NCBI RefSeq assembly: GCF_000935025.1
Contig: NZ_CP010836.1
Span: 4,821,001 to 4,885,000 of the forward strand
Reading direction: 5' to 3'
Source: Sphingomonas hengshuiensis
Lineage (GTDB): Bacteria; Pseudomonadota; Alphaproteobacteria; Sphingomonadales; Sphingomonadaceae
DNA length: 64,000 nucleotides
This document shows positions 44,384 to 52,596 of this stretch, in pieces. The position numbers were made by a program, and so were the translations under genes. The notes beneath the pieces are model-generated. The model worked only from the letters and a program-made list of their open reading frames with translations. It ran no database searches and was not told the DNA's origin. Within the stretch, counting starts at the first letter, position 1. Each line of letters begins with the position of its first letter.

Positions 44384-46027
44384 TTACGCGGGCGCCACCG
44401 GGTCGAGCGAGGGGGTCGCCAGCGCCGACATCCGCGTCGCGACCTCGCGCTCGCCCATCACCACGGTTGGCACGCCCAGCCGTTCGAGATGCGCGACCGC
44501 GTCGTCCGAATGCGCCCTCGCAACGACGTCGATCACGGGGTTCAGCCGCCGCGCCTGCGCGAACACTGCCCCTGCCTCGAACCCGCTGGGGATCGCGATC
44601 AGCAACAGGTCGGCGTTCGCGACTCCCGCCGCTTCCAGCGTGCGACCGTCCGCCGCATTGCCGCTGACCACCTCCACACCCGCGGCCTTGGCCTGCGCCA
44701 CCATGTCGCTCTGATCCTCGATCAGCACGAAGCGCGTGCCGGCGTCGAGCAGGTCGGCGGCGATGCGCGATCCGACGCGGCCATAGCCGATGAGGATGAC
44801 ATGGCCGTCGCCCGCCGGTGGCGTCAGCGCGCCCTCGACGGTCAGCCCCTCGCCGCGAGCAGGCACGCGGGCGAACAGGAACGGGTTGAGGAATATCGAA
44901 ATGATCGCACCCGCCAGGATCAGGTCGCGTGCGGCATCAGGCAGGATGCCCAGCCCGGTGCCGAGCGTGGCGAGGATGAACGAGAATTCGCCGATCTGCG
45001 CCAGGCTGGCCGCGACGGTGAAGGCCGTGCGGTTGGGATGGCCGAACGCGCGGACGATCGCGAATGCCGCCAGCGACTTGCCGATCACGATGATCAGCAC
45101 CGTCGCGAGCAGCGCCAGCGGCTGCTCGACCACCACCGACGGGTTGAACAGCATTCCCACCGAAACGAAGAACAGCACCGCAAAGGCGTCGCGCAGCGGC
45201 AGCGTCTCCTCCGCCGCCTGTCGGCTGAGCGAGGTTTCGCCCAGGATCATGCCCGCGAAGAACGCCCCCAGTGCAAACGACACGTCGAACGCGATCGCCG
45301 CACCGAACGCGACGCCCAGCGCGATCGCCAGCACCGCCAGCCGGAACAGCTCGCGCGATCCGCTGTTCACTACCCAGTTGAGCGTCCAGGGGATCAGCCG
45401 CCGCCCGACGACCAGCATCAGCGCGACGAACCCCGCGACCTTGGCCAGCGTCGTGAGCAGCGGCACGATCAGCGCGCGGACGCCGCCCGAATCGGCGTTG
45501 GTCATCACTTCGGCGAGCACCGGCAGCAGCACCAGCGCCAGCACCATCGCCAGATCCTCGACGATCAGCCAGCCGACTGCGATCCGCCCGCGCTCGGTCT
45601 GGACGATGTCATGGCCCTGGAGCGCGCGCAGCAGCACCACGGTACTCGCCACCGCCAGCGACAGGCCGAACACCAGCCCCGCGATCATGCTCCAGCCGAG
45701 CATATAAGCCAGCCCCATGCCCATGATCGTCGCGACCGCGATCTGCCCCAGCGCCCCCGGGATCGCGATGCGCCGCACCGACAACAGATCCTTGAGCGAG
45801 AAGTGCAGCCCGACGCCGAACATCAGCAGGATCACGCCGATCTCCGCCAGCTCGTTGGCGAGACCGGCGTCCGCGACGAACCCCGGCGTGAACGGCCCGA
45901 CGAGCACGCCGGCAAGCAGATAGCCCACCAGCGGCGACAGCCGCAGCCGGTGCGCGATGGCGCCCATGATGAAGGCGACGACCAGGCCGACGACGATCGT
46001 GCCGATCAGTGGGGTATGATGCGGCAT
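44384..46027 (-). CDS. ybaL: Kef-type K+/H+ antiporter with RCK (TrkA-N) domain, YbaL type
   Basis: 547 residues from the ATG at 46025-46027. About twelve hydrophobic helices of the CPA2 family occupy residues 8-385 (IGTIVVGLVVAFIMGAIAHRL, SPLVGYLLAGVLVGPFTPGF, VILLMFGVGLHFSLKDLL). A TrkA-N NAD-binding domain follows (GHVILIGYGRVGSRIAADLL, DQSDMVAQAKAAGVEVVSGNAAD). It exchanges potassium or another cation for protons at the inner membrane under redox control. YbaL is chosen over KefB/KefC because of the overall layout; this is a moderate-confidence subtype call. Confidence 0.9.
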   Translation of the reverse strand: MPHHTPLIGTIVVGLVVAFIMGAIAHRLRLSPLVGYLLAGVLVGPFTPGFVADAGLANELAEIGVILLMFGVGLHFSLKDLLSVRRIAIPGALGQIAVATIMGMGLAYMLGWSMIAGLVFGLSLAVASTVVLLRALQGHDIVQTERGRIAVGWLIVEDLAMVLALVLLPVLAEVMTNADSGGVRALIVPLLTTLAKVAGFVALMLVVGRRLIPWTLNWVVNSGSRELFRLAVLAIALGVAFGAAIAFDVSFALGAFFAGMILGETSLSRQAAEETLPLRDAFAVLFFVSVGMLFNPSVVVEQPLALLATVLIIVIGKSLAAFAIVRAFGHPNRTAFTVAASLAQIGEFSFILATLGTGLGILPDAARDLILAGAIISIFLNPFLFARVPARGEGLTVEGALTPPAGDGHVILIGYGRVGSRIAADLLDAGTRFVLIEDQSDMVAQAKAAGVEVVSGNAADGRTLEAAGVANADLLLIAIPSGFEAGAVFAQARRLNPVIDVVARAHSDDAVAHLERLGVPTVVMGEREVATRMSALATPSLDPVAPA

Positions 46028-46083
46028 CTGCCACGATTCCTTATGGTTCGGGCTCCGGGGGCGCCCGCCCCCGGAAACCCGGT

Positions 46084-46200
46084 TCAGTCCATGGTGCTGC
46101 CGATGACGAGCGCCAACAGGCCCGATGCAGCGGCGACAGCGGTCCACACCGCGGTGGCGAACCACCAGGGGGGCCGCTTCTTGCGGGGAGTTTCTTCCAT
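46084..46200 (-). CDS. Small single-helix membrane protein
   Basis: 38 residues from an ATG at 46198-46200 with a GAGG site eight bases upstream. A basic N-terminus (MEETPRKKRPP) is followed by one helix (WWFATAVWTAVAAASGLLALVIG). It sits immediately upstream of ybaL on the same strand, 56 bases apart. It is too short to assign, but composition and the ribosome binding site support a real product. Confidence 0.6.
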   Translation of the reverse strand: MEETPRKKRPPWWFATAVWTAVAAASGLLALVIGSTMD

Positions 46201-46279
46201 TTCTGCCTCGCGAATCGAGTGCGGGTCGCCGCATGCCCGATCGCGGGTGCGGCACGACCTGCCGGGGAGCAGGAAAGGA

Positions 46280-46684
46280 TCAGCCGCGCGGCGGCGCCCG
46301 TGCGCCGATCGTGCCTGCTCTGCATGCGACAAGGGGCACCTCGTCGTCGGCGACATGGCCGACCGGGCACCCAGTCGCGGTGTCGGGAGTAGCCCGCACA
46401 GTCAGCAGCGGCGAAACGATGCGCGTCGCCGGTTCGAAACGATGATACCGGCTATCCTCGGGCGAGGGCGCACGTAGCGCGGACCGCTCGCCCTTGCGGA
46501 CATGCGGGCCGCGCGGGCTGACGACGACGAGCGTGGTCGTCGGATCGAAGGCGGAGCCAATGGTGCGCGCATGCGCCGGGCCGAGCGGGACCAGCGAACA
46601 GATCAGCGCGGTAAGCAGCGCCACCCAGCCGGCAATCCCGGCCAGCAGGCTTGTGCCGGAAGCGTGCCGCGCTGCGTTCCGCAC
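46280..46684 (-). CDS. Exported hypothetical protein
   Basis: 134 residues from a GTG at 46682-46684, preceded by an ACGAGG site. It begins with basic residues and a hydrophobic segment (SLLAGIAGWVALLTALICSLVPLGPAHA) with an AHA-type cleavage site. A mature part of about 95 residues follows with FDPTTTLVVVSPRGPHVRKGE and two cysteines (TGCPVGHV and VACRAG). The frame contains no internal stop, and both signal peptide and paired cysteines argue for coding. No family recognised. Confidence 0.5.
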   Translation of the reverse strand: MRNAARHASGTSLLAGIAGWVALLTALICSLVPLGPAHARTIGSAFDPTTTLVVVSPRGPHVRKGERSALRAPSPEDSRYHRFEPATRIVSPLLTVRATPDTATGCPVGHVADDEVPLVACRAGTIGARAPPRG

Positions 46685-46805
46685 TATGCCTCGTTCTCCA
46701 TCGACCGGTTCGTGCCGTGCGCGCGGGTCGCCACACGTTTCGCACCCTCCACGCCAACGCCGCGAACGCGGTTCGGGTCCCTGCGCTGCCGATTTTTGTT
46801 CGGCG

Positions 46806-47264
46806 CTACAGCACCCGCGACAGGAAACGGCTTTCGGGGCTGGCGGAATAGTCGCCGAACGGAGCGCAGGGCGTGAAGCCGAACTGGCGGTACAGCGCCA
46901 GCGATGCCTCGAACGTCGGCCCAGATCCGGTCTCCAGGCTGATCCGGCGCAGCCCGCGCTCGCGCCCGACGCCCAGCATGTGCGACAGCAAAGCCGCCGC
47001 GGTGCCCCGCCGCAGCCTTTGGGGATGCGTCCGCATCGACTTGATTTCGCCATGCGTCGCATCCAGCGTCCGCAGCGCGCCGCATCCGAGCAACTGGCCC
47101 TCCTCCCACGCGGTGTAGAAGGCGATGTCCGCCCGCCGCAGCCCGATCAGGTCGAGCGCAAGCACCGCCTCGGTCGGGGCGGCGGCGCGGAGCGCTTCGA
47201 GGTGGAGCCGGAGCAGTGCCTGGACTTCGGGTGTATCCAACCCGCCTTCGCGAACGTCGATCAA
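46806..47264 (-). CDS. GNAT family N-acetyltransferase (paralogue 1)
   Basis: 152 residues. The GNAT fold shows IDVREGGLDTPEVQALLRLHLEALRAA, GCGALRTLDATHGEIKSMRT, and the acetyl-CoA loop QRLRRGTAAALLSHML, followed by LRRISLETGSGPTFEASLALYRQFGF. The SLETGS and GEIKSMR blocks put it with the PanZ/YhhY-like amino-acid or peptide acetyltransferases. It is about half identical to the gene at 47415 by eye. The two are in tandem on the same strand, 150 bases apart. The substrate is unknown. Confidence 0.92.
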   Translation of the reverse strand: MIDVREGGLDTPEVQALLRLHLEALRAAAPTEAVLALDLIGLRRADIAFYTAWEEGQLLGCGALRTLDATHGEIKSMRTHPQRLRRGTAAALLSHMLGVGRERGLRRISLETGSGPTFEASLALYRQFGFTPCAPFGDYSASPESRFLSRVL

Positions 47265-47414
47265 CGTCGATCCGCCCGCGGCTTTCGCCGCACCCCGTTG
47301 CTTTGCATTCGATCCCCGCCCTTTTTGCGCCCGCGCCGGTCATAAGGCGGCGGTGATCGGAATGTCACGCCGCAATCATGGTGCGGGTGCGAAGAACCGT
47401 CCTGAAATCGGGCG

Positions 47415-47870
47415 CTACAGCGCGCGGGTCAGGAACCGGCTGAACGGATCGGGGCGATAGTCGCCGAACGGGCCGCACTCGGCAAAGCCGAAGCGGCGGT
47501 ACAACGCGATTGCGGCGTCGAATGCGGGCGCGCTCCCGGTCTCGAGGCTCAGCCGCGCATAGCCGCGCGCCTGTGCCTCGGCGACGATGTGCGCGAGCAT
47601 CGCCGCGCCCGCCCCGCGGCGCAGCGCGGCGGGGGCGGTGCGCATCGACTTGATCTCGCCTTCGGTGCCGCTCAGCGCCTTGAGCGCACCGATCACGACC
47701 AGCGCGTCGCCGTCCCACCCGCTCCAGAAGGTCACCTCGGGCACCTTCAGCCCCGACAGGTCGAGGAAATGGCAACTTCCCGGCGGCGAATTGGCGAGCA
47801 TCCCCTCGGCATGCAGCCGCAGCAGCGCGATGACCTGTGGGTCGTCGAGGCCGCCCTCGCGGATTTCCAT
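47415..47870 (-). CDS. GNAT family N-acetyltransferase (paralogue 2)
   Basis: 151 residues from the ATG at 47868-47870. Same architecture as its neighbour: MEIREGGLDDPQVIALLRLHAEGM, GALKALSGTEGEIKSMRT, the loop ALRRGAGAAMLAHIV and ARLSLETGSAPAFDAAIALYRRFGF. The start overlaps the stop of the M14 carboxypeptidase by one base (TGATG), so it is translated with it. Gene order carboxypeptidase-GNAT-GNAT suggests a peptide-processing unit; that link is inference. Confidence 0.92.
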   Translation of the reverse strand: MEIREGGLDDPQVIALLRLHAEGMLANSPPGSCHFLDLSGLKVPEVTFWSGWDGDALVVIGALKALSGTEGEIKSMRTAPAALRRGAGAAMLAHIVAEAQARGYARLSLETGSAPAFDAAIALYRRFGFAECGPFGDYRPDPFSRFLTRAL

Positions 47871-48988
47871 CAAATCTCGTCGATCATCCCGGCCAGCGTG
47901 TCGAGGCACGCATGCGCCAGCGTCTTGCACCGCGCCGGGCTCCACGCGAACTCGGCGTCGGCATTGGCGTCATGGTCCTTGAACGGCATTTCCAGCGTCA
48001 TCGACACGGCGCCGAAGCGCTCGGCGAGCTGGTTGGTCGACATCGACAGGTTGGCTTTGCCCGGCGCCGCCTTCTCATAGCCCAGGTCGAGCTGGAAATC
48101 GGGCGTCGCCTCGGCCAGCTCGCGGGCATAGCGATAGAATTTCCCGCCCTGCGCGTCGGTCCAGCTCGGAATGCCCTCGAACCCCGCGAGGAAGTTCGCC
48201 GGGATCGCCTCGTCGCCATGCACGTCGATCGCGAACGCCACGCCGCTCTCGTCCATCGCATTGCGCACCGCCAGCACTTCGGGGCTCTTGTCGGGCGTCG
48301 GGCTGTGCCATTCGCGGTTGAGGTTCACGCCCGCGGCGTTGGTGCGCAAATGCCCGCGCCGCGATCCGTCGGGGTTCATATTGGGGACGAGGTGGATCGT
48401 CGCCTTGGCACGCAGCAGCATCGCCGGGGCGTCGGCAAGGTCGGTCAGCTTTTCCAGCGCGCCTTCCATCCACCATTCGGCCATCGTCTCGCCGGGATGC
48501 TGGCGGGCATAGAGCCACACCTGCTTCGGCCCGTCGCCGATCGTCAGGCAATCGATCGGCTGGCCGTCCAGCGTCGTGCCCAGTTCGCGATGCCGGACCC
48601 CCGGCAGCGCCGCGATCCGCGTCACCAGATCGTGGTGCCGTTCCATCGAATAGGGCGCGAAATAGGCGAACCAGACGATGTCGCTGTCGATCGTGCGCGT
48701 GAAGCTCAGCACGCCATCGGCATAGTCGGCGGGGGTAGTGCGCCAGGTCTCACGATCGGTGCTCCACCGCGGTGCGTATCCCGGCCAGCCGAACGGATAG
48801 GCCGATCCGCCCGCGTTCAGGATGCGGAAGGTGACGGTACGCCCCTTCGCCCCGGCGACGCGGAAGTGGAACCATTGGTAGAAATCGGACGCATGGTCGG
48901 TCGCGATTTCCAGGTCCACGCGGTCGCCGTCGATGGCGATGGGACGAATGTTGCCGCCGTCGAACGCGGCGTTGATGTGGATGCTCAT
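47870..48988 (-). CDS. M14 family zinc carboxypeptidase, cytosolic carboxypeptidase (CCP) type
   Basis: 372 residues from the ATG at 48986-48988. The N-terminal beta-sandwich domain (FYQWFHFRVAGAKGRTVTFRILNAG, YAPRWSTDRETW) is the hallmark of the CCP subfamily. The M14 domain has ARQHPGETMAEWW with His164 and Glu167, PNMNPDGSRRGHLRTNAAGVNLNREW, and AIDVHGDE with His257. The catalytic glutamate is in SMTLEMPFKD. Eukaryotic relatives remove glutamate from tubulin; bacterial members act on unknown substrates. No signal peptide, so it is cytoplasmic. It overlaps both neighbours. Confidence 0.94.
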   Translation of the reverse strand: MSIHINAAFDGGNIRPIAIDGDRVDLEIATDHASDFYQWFHFRVAGAKGRTVTFRILNAGGSAYPFGWPGYAPRWSTDRETWRTTPADYADGVLSFTRTIDSDIVWFAYFAPYSMERHHDLVTRIAALPGVRHRELGTTLDGQPIDCLTIGDGPKQVWLYARQHPGETMAEWWMEGALEKLTDLADAPAMLLRAKATIHLVPNMNPDGSRRGHLRTNAAGVNLNREWHSPTPDKSPEVLAVRNAMDESGVAFAIDVHGDEAIPANFLAGFEGIPSWTDAQGGKFYRYARELAEATPDFQLDLGYEKAAPGKANLSMSTNQLAERFGAVSMTLEMPFKDHDANADAEFAWSPARCKTLAHACLDTLAGMIDEI

Positions 48989-49602
48989 TTCACCGTGATA
49001 GTGATCCCGGACTCTCCGGGGAAGTCCCTGAACAGCGCCTGCGCCAGCCGCGCTGCGGTTTCCGGCGGCGCGGTGCCCGGCTGGTCGCTCATCGCTTCGG
49101 TGATCGCGCGGCCTTCCCAGATCGTGCTGTTGTCGCTGCGCCGCCGCAGCTGGACCCACAGCTCGGATCCGATCAGGTCGTGCCGCTTGCCCTTGCCCAG
49201 CCCGAAGCTGACGCCGCCGCCCAGCCCGACGCCGCCGCCGCGCCGTCCGCCGGTGAAGCCGCCGCCGCCCAGCCCGATCGAAACGGGCGGCGGCTCGCGG
49301 AAGCTGCTCTTCGTGCCGCGGGTGAACGACACCGCGGCGATATAGCCCGAGGCCATGTCGCTGCGCGCGCGGACATAGCCCAGCCGCTCAAGCTCGGTGC
49401 CCACGGCATCGGCATAGGCCTGATATTCGGAACTGACCTGGACCGCGCCCGACATCGGCTCGATCGCCACCGTGGTCCGCTCCATCGGCTGGCCCAGATG
49501 GTAGCGCGTGACGTCCACCGGCGCCTGGCGATAGCCCGTCGCGCAACCCGCGAGCAGCAGCGCGCCGGCGGAGGCAAGGGCTAGGCGAATCGGTTTGGTC
49601 AC
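48985..49602 (-). CDS. DUF4136 domain lipoprotein
   Basis: 205 residues from a GTG at 49600-49602 that has a perfect AGGAGG ribosome binding site; other upstream starts lack one. The signal peptide ends in LLAGC, so Cys20 should be lipidated by Lgt. The mature part has VDVTRYHLGQPM, AIEPMSGAVQVSSEYQAYADAVGTELERLGY and a Gly-rich loop (GLGGGGFTGGRRGGGVGLGGG) before HDLIGSELWVQLRRRSDNSTIWEGRA. DUF4136 proteins are envelope proteins of unknown role. It overlaps the carboxypeptidase by four bases. Confidence 0.9.
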   Translation of the reverse strand: MTKPIRLALASAGALLLAGCATGYRQAPVDVTRYHLGQPMERTTVAIEPMSGAVQVSSEYQAYADAVGTELERLGYVRARSDMASGYIAAVSFTRGTKSSFREPPPVSIGLGGGGFTGGRRGGGVGLGGGVSFGLGKGKRHDLIGSELWVQLRRRSDNSTIWEGRAITEAMSDQPGTAPPETAARLAQALFRDFPGESGITITVK

Positions 49603-49822
49603 GGCGTACCTCCTGTTTCGCGGGCGAAACGGCCCGCCTGCGTTGAAACCCGGCTTGGGGTGAGTCGGTTCCCATCTGGGCCAAGCGGAGGCAACTGCCA
49701 ACCGGCTTGATGCGCTCTTATATACGGGCCTGGAAACCGGCCATGCCTTGACTTGGTACCGCCCTGCATCTAGGCGGGCGCCTCTTTTCCGGCATCCAGA
49801 TAATTCGAGAAGCGAATCGGTC

Positions 49823-49948
49823 ATGAAGATCGTGAATTCATTGAAGTCGCTCAAGGGGCGGCACCGCGACAACCGCGTAATCCGCCGCCGTGGCCGGACC
49901 TACGTGATCAACAAGACCAATCGTCGGTTCAAGGCCCGCCAGGGCTAA
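49823..49948 (+). CDS. rpmJ: 50S ribosomal protein L36, zinc-free (C-minus) form
   Basis: 41 residues: [20 protein letters not shown] followed by a basic C-terminus ending FKARQG. The cysteine ligands of zinc-ribbon L36 are absent, and the protein is longer than the 37-residue zinc form, matching the YkgO-like type that is often the only L36 of alphaproteobacteria. It binds 23S rRNA late in assembly. The HAD hydrolase gene follows after five bases, probably in one transcript. Confidence 0.96.
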   Translation: MKIVNSLKSLKGRHRDNRVIRRRGRTYVINKTNRRFKARQG

Positions 49949-49953
49949 GTCCG

Positions 49954-50568
49954 GTGGTTCAGCCGTCCGCCGTCATCTTTGATGTCGGCAATGTGCTGTA
50001 CGACTGGAATCCGCGATACTTGTACGGGCGTCTGATCGGCGACGATCAGGCGCTTGACGCGTTTCTGTCCACTGTCGCGACCAAGGCGTGGCATTTCCAG
50101 CACGACGCTGGACGACCCTTTGCCGAGACCTCGGCAGAGCTGGCCGCACTGTATCCCCAGCATGCCGAGATGATCGCGCTGTGGGGGCCGCGGTTCGGCG
50201 AGCAGATTCCGCATGCGCTGCCCGGCATGCCCGAACTCGTCGAATCGCTCGATTCGGCGGGCGTCCCGCTGTTCGCGATCACCAATTTCTCCGGCGAGTT
50301 CTGGCCGCCGTTCCGCGCGCGCGAATCGGCGCTGTTCGATCGCTTCCGCGCGATCGTGGTGTCGGGCGACGAACGGCTGGTGAAGCCCGATCCGGCGATC
50401 TACCGGCTCGCGCTCGATCGATTCGGGCTGGCGCCGGAAGAAGCGGTGTTCGTCGACGATAACGCCGCCAATATCGCCGCCGCGGCCGCGATGGGCATCC
50501 ACGCGATTCTCTTTGTCGATGCCGAATCGCTGCGCGAATCGCTCCGGGACCTAAGCTTCGCCGTCTGA
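49954..50568 (+). CDS. HAD-family hydrolase, haloacid dehalogenase-like
   Basis: 204 residues from a GTG at 49954. Motif I AVIFDVGNVLYDW (the first Asp is the nucleophile, near residue 10), motif II FAITNFSGEF, motif III VKPDPAIYRLAL with the lysine, and motif IV AVFVDDNAANIAAAAAMG. The small cap and overall pattern match HAD subfamily IA phosphatases/dehalogenases (YihX-like). Probably a sugar-phosphate or nucleotide phosphatase. It sits five bases behind rpmJ. Confidence 0.93.
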   Translation: MVQPSAVIFDVGNVLYDWNPRYLYGRLIGDDQALDAFLSTVATKAWHFQHDAGRPFAETSAELAALYPQHAEMIALWGPRFGEQIPHALPGMPELVESLDSAGVPLFAITNFSGEFWPPFRARESALFDRFRAIVVSGDERLVKPDPAIYRLALDRFGLAPEEAVFVDDNAANIAAAAAMGIHAILFVDAESLRESLRDLSFAV

Positions 50569-50583
50569 TCGCGGCGAATATGT

Positions 50584-50595
50584 TGCATTGCAGCA
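50584..50595. promoter_or_regulatory. TGC-N3-GCA motif, candidate PhaR-type site (site C)
   Basis: TGCATTGCAGCA, the same core as in site B, extended on both sides to GTTGC...GCAAC. It lies 136 bases before the small exported protein gene, in an otherwise featureless gap. Confidence 0.4.
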
Positions 50596-50730
50596 ACGGT
50601 TCTCGCGGGAAACGGCGCTCCGGTCGATTTCCGCTTTCGCGGCTCGATCCCGCATTTAAGCTGTATCCGCCAGGCCCGCGCTTTCGCCGTACCGTGGCAG
50701 AGTATGTGCCCTCTTTCTGGAGACGGATCG

Positions 50731-50964
50731 ATGAAGCTCGTTCGCACTGCACTGATCGGCGCCGCCGCCCTTTCCCTCGCTGCCACCCCCGCAATGGCTT
50801 CGGCCTCGCGTGCATCGGCGCTGTCGCTTGGTCGCGCGACCACCGGCGCCAAGCATGGCTCGGACGCCGTGCCCGTCATTCCGACCTGGCTGGTCCTTGG
50901 CGGACTCATCGCCGCAGTCGGCGCCGCCGTGGTCATCGCCAGCGACGAACCCGACAGCAACTGA
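50731..50964 (+). CDS. Small exported protein with C-terminal membrane helix
   Basis: 77 residues from the ATG at 50731 behind GGAGA. A signal peptide (MKLVRTALIGAAALSLAATPAMA) precedes a short polar linker and one helix (IPTWLVLGGLIAAVGAAVVIA) with an acidic tail. Such two-segment proteins are common in sphingomonads with unknown role. Its promoter region holds a motif shared with the phasin gene, and it ends before a bidirectional terminator. Confidence 0.75.
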   Translation: MKLVRTALIGAAALSLAATPAMASASRASALSLGRATTGAKHGSDAVPVIPTWLVLGGLIAAVGAAVVIASDEPDSN

Positions 50965-50993
50965 TCCCGGGCCATCGGCCTTGATAGCAAAAC

Positions 50994-51028
50994 GGCGCCG
51001 CGCGGATCTCCGCGCAGCGCCGCCTTTT
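50994..51028. terminator. Bidirectional rho-independent terminator between the small exported gene and pyk
   Basis: A stem GGCGCCGCGCGGA with its near-complement and a two-base centre is flanked by AAAA on the left and TTTT on the right, so it can stop transcription from both sides. The pyk stop codon lies 24 bases away. Confidence 0.85.
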
Positions 51029-51051
51029 CTGTGCTTGCGGGCGTCCGGCGT

Positions 51052-52521
51052 TCAGCCGCCCTCGGGCCCGCGATAGCTGGTCAGTTCGTCGCCGACGATC
51101 GTCACGACGTGGAGCACGTTGGTCGATCCCGGCGTCTTGAAGGGCACGCCCGCGCACAGCACGACTCGGTCGCCTGCAGTCGCGATATGGTGGCGCAGCG
51201 CCATCCGCTTGGCCTTGGCGACCATTTCCTCGAACGATTCGACGTCGCGCGTCTGGACCGCGTGCATCCCCCACAACAGCCCCAGCCGCCGCGCCGTCTC
51301 CAGCCGCGGCGTCAGCCCCATGATCGGCACCGGCGGACGCTCGCGCGCGATTCGCCGTGCGGTCGATCCCGACGAGGTGAAGCAGATGATCGCCGCCGCT
51401 GACACGGTGCGCGCGATGTTCTTCGCCGCCTCGGCCAGCGCGTCGGCGGTGGTCGGGTCGGGATGCGTGACGGTGAAGTGGACGCGGTCGCCATGCGCGG
51501 GGTCGCGCTCGACGGCATCGGCGATCGAATTCATCATCGCCACCGATTCGACCGGCCATTGCCCCGCCGCGCTTTCCGCCGACAACATGATCGCATCGGC
51601 GCCGTCATAGACGGCGGTGGCGACGTCGGACACTTCGGCGCGGGTGGGGGAGGGCGAATCGATCATCGATTCGAGCATCTGCGTCGCGACGATCACCGGG
51701 CGGCCCAGCCGCCGCGCGGTCTCGACGATGCGCTTCTGGAGCGGCGGCACGCTCTGCGGCGGCAATTCGACGCCCAGGTCGCCGCGCGCGACCATCACGC
51801 CGTCGCACTGCTCCATGATCTCGTCGAGCCGCGCGATCGCGGAGGGCTTCTCGATCTTGGCGAGCAGCGCCGCCTTGCCGCCGATCAGCCGCCGCGCTTC
51901 CATCAGATCCTCGGGCCGCTGGACGAAGCTCAGCGCGATCCAGTCGGCGCCCTGCTCGACGGCAAAGGCCAGGTCGCTGCGGTCCTTGTCGGTCAGCGCG
52001 GCCAGCGGCAGCACCATGTCGGGGACGTTGAGCCCCTTCGAATTGGACAGCGGCCCGCCGACTTCGACGATCGTCGTCATCCGGTCGCCCGCGACGCTGA
52101 CGACGCGCAGCACCAGCTTGCCGTCGTCGAGCAGCAGCCGCGCATCGGGATGCGCCGCCTCGAAGATTTCGCGATGGGGCAGCTCGACGCGGGTTTCGTC
52201 GCCCGGAGTCGGATCGCGGTCGAGGATGAATTCATGCCCGGTGCGCAGTATGATCTTGCCCTCGGCGAACTTGCCGACGCGCAGCTTGGGGCCCTGGAGG
52301 TCGGCGAGGATCGTCGTCGGCCGCCCGATCCGCTTCTCCATCGCGCGAATCGCTTCGAACAGGGGGATTTTCGACGCCTGGTCGCCATGGCTCATATTGA
52401 TGCGGAAGGCGTCGGCGCCCGCCACGAACAGGCGTTCGATCATTTCCGGCGTGTCGCTGGCCGGGCCGAGCGTGGCCAGCACGCGTACCTTGCGCGATCG
52501 GGGGCTAATGGCCTGGGTCAT
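51052..52521 (-). CDS. pyk: Pyruvate kinase
   Basis: 489 residues from the second ATG (52519-52521). An AGGA site lies nine bases before this ATG but directly against the earlier one at 52528-52530, so the second is preferred. RKVRVLATLGPASDTPEMIERLFVAGADAFRINMSHGD, ILADLQGPKLRVG, LLAKIEKPSAIARLDEIMEQCDGVMVARGDLGVELP, VIVATQMLESMIDSPSPTRAEVSDVATAVYDGADAIMLSAE are diagnostic. It converts PEP and ADP to pyruvate and ATP. It faces the small exported gene across a bidirectional terminator. Confidence 0.97.
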   Translation of the reverse strand: MTQAISPRSRKVRVLATLGPASDTPEMIERLFVAGADAFRINMSHGDQASKIPLFEAIRAMEKRIGRPTTILADLQGPKLRVGKFAEGKIILRTGHEFILDRDPTPGDETRVELPHREIFEAAHPDARLLLDDGKLVLRVVSVAGDRMTTIVEVGGPLSNSKGLNVPDMVLPLAALTDKDRSDLAFAVEQGADWIALSFVQRPEDLMEARRLIGGKAALLAKIEKPSAIARLDEIMEQCDGVMVARGDLGVELPPQSVPPLQKRIVETARRLGRPVIVATQMLESMIDSPSPTRAEVSDVATAVYDGADAIMLSAESAAGQWPVESVAMMNSIADAVERDPAHGDRVHFTVTHPDPTTADALAEAAKNIARTVSAAAIICFTSSGSTARRIARERPPVPIMGLTPRLETARRLGLLWGMHAVQTRDVESFEEMVAKAKRMALRHHIATAGDRVVLCAGVPFKTPGSTNVLHVVTIVGDELTSYRGPEGG

Positions 52522-52596
52522 CGTTGTCATTCCTCGGCTTGTGCGTGGCTGCCTCTAGCCTTTACTGTAGCAGGATCAACCGTGGAGGCACGCGCA

